This document shows, one piece after another, positions 51,457 to 60,641 of a DNA stretch of 64,000 bases. Within the stretch, counting starts at the first letter, position 1; each line of letters begins with the position of its first letter. Source of the stretch: Nocardia rhizosphaerihabitans (GTDB lineage Bacteria; Actinomycetota; Actinomycetes; Mycobacteriales; Mycobacteriaceae); assembly GCF_014646295.1 (NCBI RefSeq), contig NZ_BMNE01000007.1, positions 1 to 64,000 of the forward strand, given 5' to 3'. The position numbers and the translations under genes were made by a program. The notes below the pieces were generated by a model. It saw nothing but the letters and a program-made list of their open reading frames with translations. It was not told the DNA's origin and ran no database searches.

Positions 51457-53496
51457 TCAGGGAATCGGGCGGTCGGTGGGCAGGTTGACGAAGCTCGGGT
51501 CGGCGGGGTCGAGGCGCAGATGCTGGGGCTCGAGTCCCGTCGCGTTCAGCATCGGCCGGAACGGCAGCGCCTTGGGCGCGTTGCCCGCGTAGACATCGAT
51601 ACGCAGCCGGTGTCCGGGCGCCAGCACCGCCTGGGTCGGGATGATGGCGACATCGATACCGGTGGGCGCGCCGGGCACCACGGGCAGCAACTGGTCGAGG
51701 GTGAGCGGATTGAACGGGGCGGTGAGGTCGCCGTTGACCGAGCGCGCGCTGCGTCGTTCGTCGATGGCCCGCATGGACGTCGTCAGCTGGCCGGTGGTCA
51801 GCACGGTCGAGGTACCGTCGGGCGCGACATCGTTGACGGTGACGTTCCAGAAACCGTCGGTGGAATCGTGGACGGTGTTGAGCCGCACATTGATCGGGCC
51901 CGAGATCACCGTCTGCTCGGTCAGCGGTGCGCTGGTGAAGGTGAGCGCGTTGCGCTCGGCGATCCGGGAATCCTTCGCGCAGGTGTCCAGCGCCGCCGCC
52001 ATCCCGGCCGACCCCTGCGCCGCGTCGCGCGAGCACAGGTTGCTCAGACCCGGTGCGACGGTGAGGTTTTCGGCCTCGGTAGGACCCGCGGCGCTGAGCG
52101 AGCCGTCGTGCAGGCTGTCCTCGGTGCTGCCGCTGGGCGCGGCGGACAGGTAGACGCGACGATGGGTGACGCCGGGCATCGGGAACTCCGGCAGCGTGAT
52201 CCAGCTGCCGCCCTGCTGCTTGACGGTGACGGGACCGAACTCGTCCACGCCGCTGTCGATGTCCTTGAGCCACTTGTCGAACCACGCGCGCTGCAGCACG
52301 TCCAGCCGCGGCGGCGCACCCGGAACACCGGTTCCCGCACCGGGATTGGCGTGATAGGTATCGCCGACGACGAGCTGTTTGTGACCGGCGGGCAGGGGGA
52401 TCTGCTCGTAGAGTTTGGTCGCGCTGTTGGCGAAGATGTCGTGCCAGCCGCCGTAGACGAAGGTCGGCACGGTCACCTTCTCCGGATGCCCCATGATCGC
52501 CTCGCGGAAGGCCGAGGTGTCGTCGAGCGCGCCGTCGAGCGCGGGCGGCATGTTCGACAGCGACGGGGTGAGCAGCGCCTGGGCGAGCAGGTCGAAGTTG
52601 GTCGTCGGATCGGCGAGCCGGTCGCGGAACCAGGTCCAGTCGAAGGAGCCGTCGGCCATCGAGGCGACATCGGGCACGAACTTGAGCTGGTTCACCGAGT
52701 TCAGCCACATCGGCAGGAAGGTGGTGCCGACGCCGCCGCCGGGCGCGACCACATCGCGCATCAGGTCGCTACCCGGCTCCACCGGGAAGATCGCCTGCAG
52801 TGCGGCGGGCGCGTCCTCCGCGGCGCGCAACTGGTTGATGCCGGAGTAGGAGCCGCCGCTCATGCCGATGCGCCCGTTCGACCACGGCTGCCGCGCCGCC
52901 CAGTCGATGACCTCGCGGGTGTCGAGCTGCTCGCGGGCGCCGAGGGTGTTCCATTTGCCTTGGGACAGACCGGTTCCGCGCACATCGGCGACGACGACGG
53001 TGTAGCCGCTGCCGATGAGTTTGCGGTCGACGCCGAGCATGGTCTGGATCATGCCGCCGTCGAGCGCCTGCATCAGATCACCGAAACCGCTGATCGGGGT
53101 GGCCGACAGGTTCAGCCTGCGCACGATGTCGACGGCGGTGGTCTGCAGGCCGGGGATCGCGGCGGCCGATTCGATCAGGCCGGTCATCAGTTTCGAGTAC
53201 GGCGTGAGACTGACGATCGTCGGCAGCGGCTTCTGCTCGATCACCCCCGCCGCGTCCGCGGGCCGGTACACGTCGGCCTTCAGGACGACGCCGTCGCTCA
53301 TGGCGATCTCGACGCCGCGCTCCACCCGGACCTCCGGGTAGGCGCCCGGCCCGTCGTGTAGTGCCGTCCAGCGTGCGGCGGGCGTGTCGGCGGGTTGTCC
53401 CGCCGCCGGACCGCCGCCACATCCGAGCACGACTATCAGCGCGAGGATCGTCACCAGCATCCGGACGAGCCCGCGTTCGGAACCTCTTACCGCCAT
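51457..53496 (-). CDS. Secreted CocE/NonD (X-Pro dipeptidyl-peptidase-like) hydrolase
   Basis: 679 residues. Lipoprotein signal (TILALIVVLGC, Cys at 26). The alpha/beta-hydrolase core has GMSGGSYSGINQ with the nucleophilic Ser, IVVSLTPYSK region, and a His in the FYGGWHDIFANS block. The C-terminal beta-sandwich (about 480-670) is that of CocE/X-Pro peptidases. It probably cleaves an ester or peptide bond outside the membrane. ATG at 53496 with GGGGAGC upstream. Confidence 0.87.
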   Translation of the reverse strand: MAVRGSERGLVRMLVTILALIVVLGCGGGPAAGQPADTPAARWTALHDGPGAYPEVRVERGVEIAMSDGVVLKADVYRPADAAGVIEQKPLPTIVSLTPYSKLMTGLIESAAAIPGLQTTAVDIVRRLNLSATPISGFGDLMQALDGGMIQTMLGVDRKLIGSGYTVVVADVRGTGLSQGKWNTLGAREQLDTREVIDWAARQPWSNGRIGMSGGSYSGINQLRAAEDAPAALQAIFPVEPGSDLMRDVVAPGGGVGTTFLPMWLNSVNQLKFVPDVASMADGSFDWTWFRDRLADPTTNFDLLAQALLTPSLSNMPPALDGALDDTSAFREAIMGHPEKVTVPTFVYGGWHDIFANSATKLYEQIPLPAGHKQLVVGDTYHANPGAGTGVPGAPPRLDVLQRAWFDKWLKDIDSGVDEFGPVTVKQQGGSWITLPEFPMPGVTHRRVYLSAAPSGSTEDSLHDGSLSAAGPTEAENLTVAPGLSNLCSRDAAQGSAGMAAALDTCAKDSRIAERNALTFTSAPLTEQTVISGPINVRLNTVHDSTDGFWNVTVNDVAPDGTSTVLTTGQLTTSMRAIDERRSARSVNGDLTAPFNPLTLDQLLPVVPGAPTGIDVAIIPTQAVLAPGHRLRIDVYAGNAPKALPFRPMLNATGLEPQHLRLDPADPSFVNLPTDRPIP

Positions 53497-53756
53497 AGTG
53501 TCGCTCCCCGACCGGTTCGTTTCCCGTTGACCTAGCCACCGCACGATCGGCGCGGAAACTGTAACAGCGGTAACGACCTGAATCGTCGAGCCTCGGCCCG
53601 CTCGGACTGTCGCAGTGAACACGCATTGTTCCAGTTCAGCGGGTTGCCGGGTTGCGCGCGGAGGCTCGCGGGTGTCGGTAGCTGGTGGTTGACTGGGCAG
53701 ATGCCGGCGCGGTTCCGGCCGGCTTCCATCCCATTCGCCGAGGAGGACGTTCGACA

Positions 53757-54560
53757 ATGCCGACACGTGACGAAGCTTGGCCGCAGGGCACCCCGTGCTG
53801 GATCGACTGTCAGGTCGACGACCCCGCCGCCGCCCGTGACTTCTACAGTTCCCTGTTCGGCTGGGACATCCAGGACAGCCCCGCCGAGGCCGGCGGGTAT
53901 CTGATGGCCACGATCGACGGCAAGGCTGCCGCCGGCATCGGCCCGAAACCCGAGGGCATGCCGATGCCGTCGGCGTGGACCACCTACTTCGCGGCCGACC
54001 GCGCCGACGAGATCGCCGAAAAGGTAGGCAAGGCAGGCGGACAGGTGTTCATGCCGCCGTTCGACGTCCTCGATGTGGGCCGCATGTTCATCGGCTCCGA
54101 TCCGACCGGCGGCGTGTTCGGTGTGTGGGAAGCCAAGGCGCACACCGGCGCCGGGGTCTACAACCAGCACGGCGCCTACTGCTGGAACGAGCTGCACACC
54201 TCCGGCTACGACCAGGCGCACGAGTTCTACAACTCCGTATTCGGCTGGCACTACACCGAAATCGGTGACGGCGAGAGCTTCACCTACTCCACGTTCGCGC
54301 TCCCCGGCCAGACCGACGGCGTCGGCGGCATGATGGACGCGTCCGCGCTCGGCACCCCGACCTACTGGCTCACCTGGATCCAGGTCGACGACGCCGACGG
54401 CACCCTGGCCAAGGCCACCGAGCTGGGCGCCTCGGTGATCATGGGCCCCGACGACAGCCCGTTCGGCCGGATGGGCATTCTGCAGGCGCCGCAGGGCGAG
54501 GTCTTCGGTGTCATCGATCCGGCGAAGGCCGTGGGCGAGGTGCCCACCGGCGGAGCCTGA
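53757..54560 (+). CDS. Two-domain VOC (glyoxalase-fold) protein
   Basis: 267 residues made of two VOC domains. The first runs from WIDCQVDDPAAARDFYSSLFG to GGVFGVWEA, the second from WNELHTSGYDQAHEFYNSVFG to GEVFGVIDP. Each has the beta-alpha-beta-beta-beta pattern and acidic metal positions. Enzymes of this group cover extradiol dioxygenase-like and glyoxalase-like reactions; substrate unknown. AGGAGG lies about ten bases before the ATG. The 260 bases upstream show no gene. Confidence 0.87.
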   Translation: MPTRDEAWPQGTPCWIDCQVDDPAAARDFYSSLFGWDIQDSPAEAGGYLMATIDGKAAAGIGPKPEGMPMPSAWTTYFAADRADEIAEKVGKAGGQVFMPPFDVLDVGRMFIGSDPTGGVFGVWEAKAHTGAGVYNQHGAYCWNELHTSGYDQAHEFYNSVFGWHYTEIGDGESFTYSTFALPGQTDGVGGMMDASALGTPTYWLTWIQVDDADGTLAKATELGASVIMGPDDSPFGRMGILQAPQGEVFGVIDPAKAVGEVPTGGA

Positions 54561-54737
54561 CGACGGACTCGGGGCATGCGCCGCGCCATCGCGCGACACG
54601 TGCCCCGAGACTCTTGCTTATGGTCTGCCACCGGCGAACCATTGACTGTGCGGTGGCTGCCGTCGCGGGCCGAGGGCGCTGACGCGCCCCTGGTGGACCA
54701 CGACACGTCGGCCCCTCCGGACGACCAGGAGAACGTC

Positions 54738-55100
54738 ATGTCTGCCATGATCCGCAAGAATTTCGATGACCCAGAGGAAACCCGGCCCTTCGAGCAGGAC
54801 AAAGGCAGGCTCGATCTGGTCAATCTCGACAGTGGCCCGGTGGGCCGGGCGGTGTTCGAACCCGGCTGGCGATGGTCCGAGCATGTCAAGCCGATCGCCC
54901 AGACCGACAGCTGCCAGGCTCCGCACATGGGCTACTGCCTGTCCGGGAAGCTGGCGGTGGTCATGGACGACGGCGAGCAGCAGGAATTCGGCCCCGGCGA
55001 TCTCATGGTGGTGCCGCCCGGCCACGACGCCTGGGTGGTCGGCGACGAACCCTGCGTGATGCTCGACTGGCAGGGTGTCGCCGACTACGCCAAGCGGTAG
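54738..55100 (+). CDS. Cupin-domain protein
   Basis: 120-residue single-domain cupin. Motif 1: HMGYCLSGKLAVVMDDGEQ; motif 2: FGPGDLMVVPPGHDAWVVGDEP, with the metal His and Glu positions partly kept. CAGGAG six bases before the ATG. Small cupins bind metals or small ligands, and this one also has a Trp-rich N-terminus (GWRWSEHVKP). Function unknown. Convergent with the alkylsulfatase gene, three bases apart. Confidence 0.85.
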   Translation: MSAMIRKNFDDPEETRPFEQDKGRLDLVNLDSGPVGRAVFEPGWRWSEHVKPIAQTDSCQAPHMGYCLSGKLAVVMDDGEQQEFGPGDLMVVPPGHDAWVVGDEPCVMLDWQGVADYAKR

Positions 55101-55103
55101 TTC

Positions 55104-57146
55104 CTACGGCGTCACGATCGCGAAGTTCGGGTCCGGCTTGTCGATCAGGCCGGGCAGCTTCGCGAGCACGGTGGCATCGCCGTCGATGACGATGTCACCA
55201 TCGAGCACGGCCTTCTTCAGATCGCCCCCGCCGGCCAGGCTGCGGATCAGCACCGGCCGGGCGAGGGTGACGGTCGCCTCTGGTGCGGGCAGTTGGTCAC
55301 CGGGGAACCGGTCGTAGTGGACGAGCACACCGTTGCGCAGCTCGACGCGGTGAATCCGGTTGCCCTCGTCGCTGATCCGCCAATCGGTGGTCATCCGGAC
55401 CTCCCAGGCCTTCGGGCCATCGATGCGCAGCGACATCGCGTCGAACACCTGATCCACACTCAACGCCGCGGCCAGCGCGGCGGAGTTCGCCGCGGTCGGG
55501 GTGCCGAAGGACCCGTGCCGCAGTTCATGGGCGCCGCTGAGGTAGAAGTTGCGCCAGGTGGCGTTCTCCGAGCCGTAGGCCAGCTGTTCGAACGCACTGG
55601 CCTGCAAGGCCTTCGCGGTGTCGTTGCCCGGGTCGGCGAAGATCACGTAGTTCACCAGCTGCACCACCCAGCGGAAGTCGGCGGCGTCGTAGGCCCGCTG
55701 CGCGTGCTGGAGCACCGCGGCCGCGCCGCCCATCGCCTCGACGTGACGGCGGGCGTTGTCCACCGGCGGATGCTCCCAGAGATGGGCCGGGTTGCCGTCG
55801 AACCAGCCCATGTAGCGCTGATAGACGGCCTTCACGTTGTGGCTGACCGAACCGTAGTAGCCCTGCGTCGACCACGATGCGGTGAGCGCGGGCGGCATCG
55901 TGATCATCTCGGCGATCTCGGCGCCGACATAGCCCTGGTTCAGCAGCCGCAGCGTCTGATCGTTGAGGTAGGCGTACATGTCGCGCTGGAGGGAGAGGAA
56001 TTCGACGATGCGGTCGGTGCCCCAGATCGGCCAGTGGTGGGAGGAGAACACCAAGTCCGACCGGCGGCCGTAGCGAGTGATCGAATCGGTGAGGTACTTG
56101 GCCCACACGTGCGGATCGCGGACCAGCGCACCGCGCAGGGTGACGATGTTGTGCATGGTGTGCGTCGCGTTCTCGGCCATGCACAGGATGCGGCGGTCGG
56201 GGAAGTAGAAGTTCATCTCCGAGGGCGCTTCGGTGCCCGGGGTCAGCTGGAAGACCATCCGCACACCGTCGACGGTCTCTTCTTGATCGGTGCGGACGAC
56301 GTCGAGGGTGGGCGGGATGAGGCTGATCGTTCCGGTCGATGTGGTCTGCCCGAGACCGGCTCCCACCTGCCCCTTCGGGCCGCGCGGCAAGGCGGCGCCG
56401 TACATGTAGGCGGCACGCCGCGCCATCGCGGTGCCGGTGTAGATGTTCTCGGCGACGGCGTGCTCGAGGAAGCCCGACGGCGCGATCACCGGGCAGCGGC
56501 CTGCCGCGACGTCCTGCGGCGTGATCACCCCGTAGCTACCGCCGAAGTGATCGACGTGGGAGTGCGAGTAGATCAGACCGGTGACCGGACGATCTCCGCG
56601 ATGCTTGCGGTAGAGGGCGAGGCCGGCGGCGGCGGTTTCGGCGGAGACGAGCGGGTCGATGACGATCACGCCGGTGTCGCCTTCGATCAGCGTCATGTTC
56701 GACAGGTCGAGGCCGCGGATCTGATAGAAGCCCGGCGCGATCTCGTAGAGGCCCTGCTTCACGGTGAGCTGGGCCTGGCGCCACAGGCTCGGATTCACCG
56801 ACTGCGGACAGGATCCGGCGAGGAAGTCATAGGACTCGGTGTCCCACACCATCTTTCCGGTCGGATCGGTCACCGTGCCGGGTTCGAGGGAGGCGATCCA
56901 GCCGCGGTCGGCGTCGGCGAAATCGGCGGTGTCACCGAAGGGCAAGGTGTCGGCCAGGGCGCGGTTGGCGTCCGCGATCGTCTTCGTGGGATCGGTCTGT
57001 GTCCTCGACGGCGCGATTCCGGCCGCTTCGTCACCGCAGCCGCTGACGGTCATGCCGACAGCCAGCGCCGCGGCCGCCCCGGCCCCGACGCCGAGCATGC
57101 CGCGTCGCGACACTGCGAACCGGTCCGCGTTCGTACCGTCCACCAC
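55104..57146 (-). CDS. Secreted linear primary alkylsulfatase, SdsA1/BDS1-like
   Basis: 680 residues. Twin-arginine signal (SRRGML at 13-18) with a lipobox (TVSGC, Cys37), then a metallo-beta-lactamase domain with H195-S-H197-V-D199-H200, the zinc motif of type III alkylsulfatases, then NENATHTMHNI region and SHHWP later. The C-terminal SCP-like domain and the AYLNDQTLRLLNQGY and GTPTAANS blocks are typical of SdsA1 (hydrolysis of dodecyl sulfate). It would release sulfate from alkyl sulfate esters outside the membrane. GTG start; a perfect 25-base inverted repeat lies 57 bases upstream. Confidence 0.92.
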   Translation of the reverse strand: MVDGTNADRFAVSRRGMLGVGAGAAAALAVGMTVSGCGDEAAGIAPSRTQTDPTKTIADANRALADTLPFGDTADFADADRGWIASLEPGTVTDPTGKMVWDTESYDFLAGSCPQSVNPSLWRQAQLTVKQGLYEIAPGFYQIRGLDLSNMTLIEGDTGVIVIDPLVSAETAAAGLALYRKHRGDRPVTGLIYSHSHVDHFGGSYGVITPQDVAAGRCPVIAPSGFLEHAVAENIYTGTAMARRAAYMYGAALPRGPKGQVGAGLGQTTSTGTISLIPPTLDVVRTDQEETVDGVRMVFQLTPGTEAPSEMNFYFPDRRILCMAENATHTMHNIVTLRGALVRDPHVWAKYLTDSITRYGRRSDLVFSSHHWPIWGTDRIVEFLSLQRDMYAYLNDQTLRLLNQGYVGAEIAEMITMPPALTASWSTQGYYGSVSHNVKAVYQRYMGWFDGNPAHLWEHPPVDNARRHVEAMGGAAAVLQHAQRAYDAADFRWVVQLVNYVIFADPGNDTAKALQASAFEQLAYGSENATWRNFYLSGAHELRHGSFGTPTAANSAALAAALSVDQVFDAMSLRIDGPKAWEVRMTTDWRISDEGNRIHRVELRNGVLVHYDRFPGDQLPAPEATVTLARPVLIRSLAGGGDLKKAVLDGDIVIDGDATVLAKLPGLIDKPDPNFAIVTP

Positions 57147-57202
57147 TGCTACCTCACTCAGGCGATCACTGTCCCGCCATGGTCGGCGGTGCGACGGGCG
57201 CC

Positions 57203-57227
57203 GCTATTGCAGCATAACTGCAATAGC
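57203..57227. promoter_or_regulatory. Perfect inverted repeat upstream of the alkylsulfatase gene
   Basis: GCTATTGCAG and CTGCAATAGC are perfect 10-base arms around the 5-base centre CATAA. It lies 57 bases before the GTG at 57146 and five bases before the PucR-gene stop. Low GC compared with flanks. It looks like a regulator binding site; no regulator gene for it is adjacent. It might also act as a weak terminator for the PucR gene. Confidence 0.6.
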
Positions 57228-57231
57228 TGAG

Positions 57232-58854
57232 TTACGGCTGAGCAATCGGCACAGCGGCCAGCTGGATCTCCAGGAGCAGCCGGTCGGCCGGATCGGCCAG
57301 GTCGATGCCGAGGACGGCTTCCGCCCGGCGCAACCGGTACCGCAGCGTGTTCGGGTGCACGCGCAGTGCGGCCGCGGCCGCACTCACCTCGCTGTGCGCC
57401 CGCAGGTACGCCCGCACCGAAACGCGCAGTTCGGCGGCGTGCTCGCGGTCGTAGTCGTCGAGCGCGGCCAGGCGCGGATCGTGCAGTGGTGGTCGGTCGC
57501 GGACGAGTTCGAGGATCTCGGCCAGCAGGACCGCGGTCCGTGCTTCGGCCAGCGTGCTCACCCGGCTCCCCGACGAGGCGGCGGCCGGGCTGTCCAGGAC
57601 GCGGTCGACCTCTGCGCGGGCGCCCGCGACCGCGGTCAGCCCGGCCACCGGCGCGGCGACCGCGGCCCGCACCACCAGGCCCCGCGCCTGCTCGAGTTGC
57701 GCGACCAGGCGGCGCACCCAGGAGCCGACACTGTGTTCGGAGTGGTACGACGGCAACAGCACATAGACCCGGTCGCCGATCGCTTCGGTCACCGAGTCGT
57801 CCCGGAAAGCGCTGGCGTGCAATCGGATCAGGCCGCTCGATGCCGCCAGACCGGCGACGGGACCGATCGCCGCGATCCCGATCACCGCGGCGGGACCGGT
57901 GGTCGGCAGGTTCAGCGCGGCCGCCACCGACGGCACGTCGACCCCGTCGCCGTGCGCGCCGAACAGCCTGCGCACCAGCAGCGCCTCGGTCGACGGTGCG
58001 TCCAGGCCGCGGGCGATGATCCGCGCGGCGACCGCCGAGGCGCCGCGCAGCACCTGTGCCGCGTCGGGTCGCAGCGGCGCATCGCCCTGTTGCAGCCAGA
58101 TGGTGCCGAGCATGCGCGCAGGTGTGCCGCGCCGGATGCCGACAACGAGTCGGCGGCGGATATCGAGTTCGGGATGTTCGGGCACGTCGACGACCTCGTC
58201 GCTGCGCCGCACCCGGTCGAACACGCCCCACTCGCGCAGAATCCGCAGATAGTCGCTGGGGCCCTCCCTGCCGAGGATGGACCGGATGCGCAACTGGTCG
58301 GCGGAGGCATCGGAGGCGGAGTAGGCGAGCACGTGCGACTGCGGGTCCTCGATGGACACCATGCCCCCGGTCTCCTTGGCGACCACCTGTGCCAGCCCGA
58401 ACAGGTCGGTGTCGGGGGCGAGCAGGTCGTGGTCGTCGGCGGCGGCGCGCTGGCCGGGTGAGCGGGCCAGCATCCGGCGCACCAGCGGGAACACCTGATC
58501 CCAGCGGGCCTGCCGGTGCAGGTGCACCAGCGCGACGCCCGCCTCGGCGGCCGCGGCGCGCACCGCGGGAGAGTCGTTGGCGCTCTTGGTCATCAGTACG
58601 CGGGGCCGCTGGCCGGGATCGCGGGCGGTGATCTCGCGCAGCCACCGCTCGGTGGCGTCGGCGTCGACTCCGACGAGCAGGTACACCTCCGGCAGCGGGC
58701 CCTCGGTCTCGAGGTGCTCGGGGAGATCGGCGGGCTCGGCGAGGGCGACCGAGCGGACCGGCACCGACTCCCCCGCCGGCGCGTCGACGAGGGTGGCGAC
58801 GGTGTGGTCGAGCGCGGCGAGCAGCTCGCCGAGCGTGGTGGCGCCGTCGGGCAT
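57232..58854 (-). CDS. PucR-family regulator of proline utilisation
   Basis: 540 residues. The C-terminus has the PucR helix-turn-helix (HSEVSAAAAALRVHPNTLRY and LRRAEAVLG); the N-terminal two-thirds form the ligand and GGDEF-like domain of the family. It is divergent from pruA and proline dehydrogenase. Actinobacterial PruC/PruR regulators are PucR-type activators of this operon, so the role is likely. The ATG at 58854 has GGAGG nine bases upstream. Confidence 0.9.
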   Translation of the reverse strand: MPDGATTLGELLAALDHTVATLVDAPAGESVPVRSVALAEPADLPEHLETEGPLPEVYLLVGVDADATERWLREITARDPGQRPRVLMTKSANDSPAVRAAAAEAGVALVHLHRQARWDQVFPLVRRMLARSPGQRAAADDHDLLAPDTDLFGLAQVVAKETGGMVSIEDPQSHVLAYSASDASADQLRIRSILGREGPSDYLRILREWGVFDRVRRSDEVVDVPEHPELDIRRRLVVGIRRGTPARMLGTIWLQQGDAPLRPDAAQVLRGASAVAARIIARGLDAPSTEALLVRRLFGAHGDGVDVPSVAAALNLPTTGPAAVIGIAAIGPVAGLAASSGLIRLHASAFRDDSVTEAIGDRVYVLLPSYHSEHSVGSWVRRLVAQLEQARGLVVRAAVAAPVAGLTAVAGARAEVDRVLDSPAAASSGSRVSTLAEARTAVLLAEILELVRDRPPLHDPRLAALDDYDREHAAELRVSVRAYLRAHSEVSAAAAALRVHPNTLRYRLRRAEAVLGIDLADPADRLLLEIQLAAVPIAQP

Positions 58855-58875
58855 CGCGCACCTCCGATTCTTTGG

Positions 58876-58917
58876 CCGATCAGACAAAGCTTCGAATGGT
58901 TCTTCATCCGATCAGAC
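58876..58917. promoter_or_regulatory. Direct repeats in the PucR/pruA intergenic region
   Basis: CCGATCAGAC occurs at 58876-58885 and again at 58908-58917, 32 bases apart (about three helical turns). Such repeats in the divergent region are candidate PucR-regulator sites. Confidence 0.5.
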
Positions 58918-58924
58918 GATTATG

Positions 58925-58940
58925 ACCGCTGCGCAGCGGT
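58925..58940. promoter_or_regulatory. Perfect 16-base palindrome near the pruA promoter
   Basis: ACCGCTGCGCAGCGGT is a perfect palindrome 8 bases after the second direct repeat and before TTGACT. It could be a further regulatory site. Confidence 0.4.
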
Positions 58941-58988
58941 GTTGACTACGTCACATCCCGCACCCACCACGACGCAGGAGCCGCCTTC

Positions 58989-60641
58989 ATGGACGCCATC
59001 GCGACCACTCCGCCGCCGGTCAACGAGCCGGTCGGCACCTTCGCCCCGGGAACCCCGGAGCGCGCACGCCTGCAGACCGCCCTCACCGACCTGTCCGCGA
59101 CACCCACCGAGATCCACCACGTGATCGGCGGCCGCCACCTGCGTGGCGACGGTCCGCGTTTCGACGTGGTCCAGCCGCACCGGCACGCCGCCGTGCTCGG
59201 CACCCTGCGCGATGCGGGCGCCGCCGAGGCCACCACCGCGGTCGAGGCCGCCACGGCCGCCGCCCCGGCCTGGCGGTCGATGTCGTTCGACGATCGGGCC
59301 GCGATCTTCCTGCGGGCCGCCGATCTGCTCGCCGGTCCCTGGCGGGAGAAACTGTCGGCCGCGACCATGCTCGGTCAGTCCAAATCCGCGTATCAGGCCG
59401 AGATCGACGCGCCGTGTGAACTCGTCGACTTCTGGCGGTTCAATGTGTCCTTCGCCCGCCAGATTTTCGCCGAGCAGCCGATTTCGGCGCCCGGAGTGTG
59501 GAACCGGATGCAGTACCGGTCGCTGGAGGGGTTCGTCTACGCGGTCACGCCGTTCAACTTCACCGCCATCGCGGGCAATCTGCCCACCGCGCCCGCGCTG
59601 ATGGGCAACACGGTGGTGTGGAAGCCGGCCAGAACGCAGGCCGTCGCCGCCTACCTGACCATGCAGCTGCTCGAGGCCGCCGGTCTGCCGCCCGGGGTGA
59701 TCAACCTGGTGCACGGACCCGGACCGGAGATCTCGGACGTGGTGCTCGCCGACCCGCGACTGGCCGGAGTCCACTTCACCGGGTCGACGGCCACCTTCCA
59801 GCACCTGTGGCGCGAGGTCGCGCAGCGGCTCGACCGGTACCGCACCTATCCACGCCTCGTCGGCGAGACAGGCGGCAAGGATTTCGTCCTGGCGCACCCC
59901 TCGGCCGACCCGGCGGTGCTCACCACCGCGCTGCTGCGCGGCGCGTTCGACTATCAGGGGCAGAAGTGCTCGGCGGCCTCGCGCGCGTTCGTCCCGCGCT
60001 CGGTGTGGGCGGCGATGTCGGAGGACCTGATCGAGCGGACCGCGGCGCTGCGCTACGGCGACGTCACCGATTTCACGAATTTCGGTGGGGCACTGATCGA
60101 TCGGCGCGCGTTCGACCGCAATACCGCGGCGCTGGAGCGGGCGAAGGCGACGCAGGGACTGACCGTGGTCGCGGGCGGGCACGCCGACGACAGCGTCGGC
60201 TGGTTCGTCGAACCGACCGTCGTCGTCGGTGACGATCCCACCGACGAGATCTTCCACACCGAGTACTTCGGCCCGATCCTGGCCGTGCACGTCTACGACG
60301 ACAGCACCCCGGCCGGTTTCACCGACGCCATGGACCTGGTCGACCGTGGCAGTGCCTACGGCCTGACCGGCTCGATCATCGCCGAGGACCGCGCCGCGAT
60401 CACCGCGGCGACCGAGCGGCTCACCTTCGCCGCGGGCAACTTCTACATCAACGACAAACCGTCCGGCGCGGTCGTCGGCCAGCAGCCGTTCGGCGGCGGA
60501 CGCGCATCCGGCACCAACGACAAGGCGGGCTCGGCGCAGAACCTGCTGCGCTGGACCTCCGCTCGCACCATCAAGGAAACCTTCACCCCGCCCACCGACC
60601 ACCGCTATCCGCACCAGGCGCCCGAGACGGAGGCCCGCTGA
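58989..60641 (+). CDS. pruA: L-glutamate gamma-semialdehyde (P5C) dehydrogenase
   Basis: 550 residues. Oxidises glutamate semialdehyde to glutamate with NAD. The catalytic Cys is in DYQGQKCSAASRAF, the Glu in LVGETGGKDFVLAHPS, and VYAVTPFNFTAIAGNL and NPTDEIF-type ends match P5C dehydrogenases of the mitochondrial/actinobacterial class. CAGGAG before the ATG. It overlaps the proline dehydrogenase gene by one base (TGATG at 60641), completing the two-step proline-to-glutamate path. Confidence 0.96.
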   Translation: MDAIATTPPPVNEPVGTFAPGTPERARLQTALTDLSATPTEIHHVIGGRHLRGDGPRFDVVQPHRHAAVLGTLRDAGAAEATTAVEAATAAAPAWRSMSFDDRAAIFLRAADLLAGPWREKLSAATMLGQSKSAYQAEIDAPCELVDFWRFNVSFARQIFAEQPISAPGVWNRMQYRSLEGFVYAVTPFNFTAIAGNLPTAPALMGNTVVWKPARTQAVAAYLTMQLLEAAGLPPGVINLVHGPGPEISDVVLADPRLAGVHFTGSTATFQHLWREVAQRLDRYRTYPRLVGETGGKDFVLAHPSADPAVLTTALLRGAFDYQGQKCSAASRAFVPRSVWAAMSEDLIERTAALRYGDVTDFTNFGGALIDRRAFDRNTAALERAKATQGLTVVAGGHADDSVGWFVEPTVVVGDDPTDEIFHTEYFGPILAVHVYDDSTPAGFTDAMDLVDRGSAYGLTGSIIAEDRAAITAATERLTFAAGNFYINDKPSGAVVGQQPFGGGRASGTNDKAGSAQNLLRWTSARTIKETFTPPTDHRYPHQAPETEAR

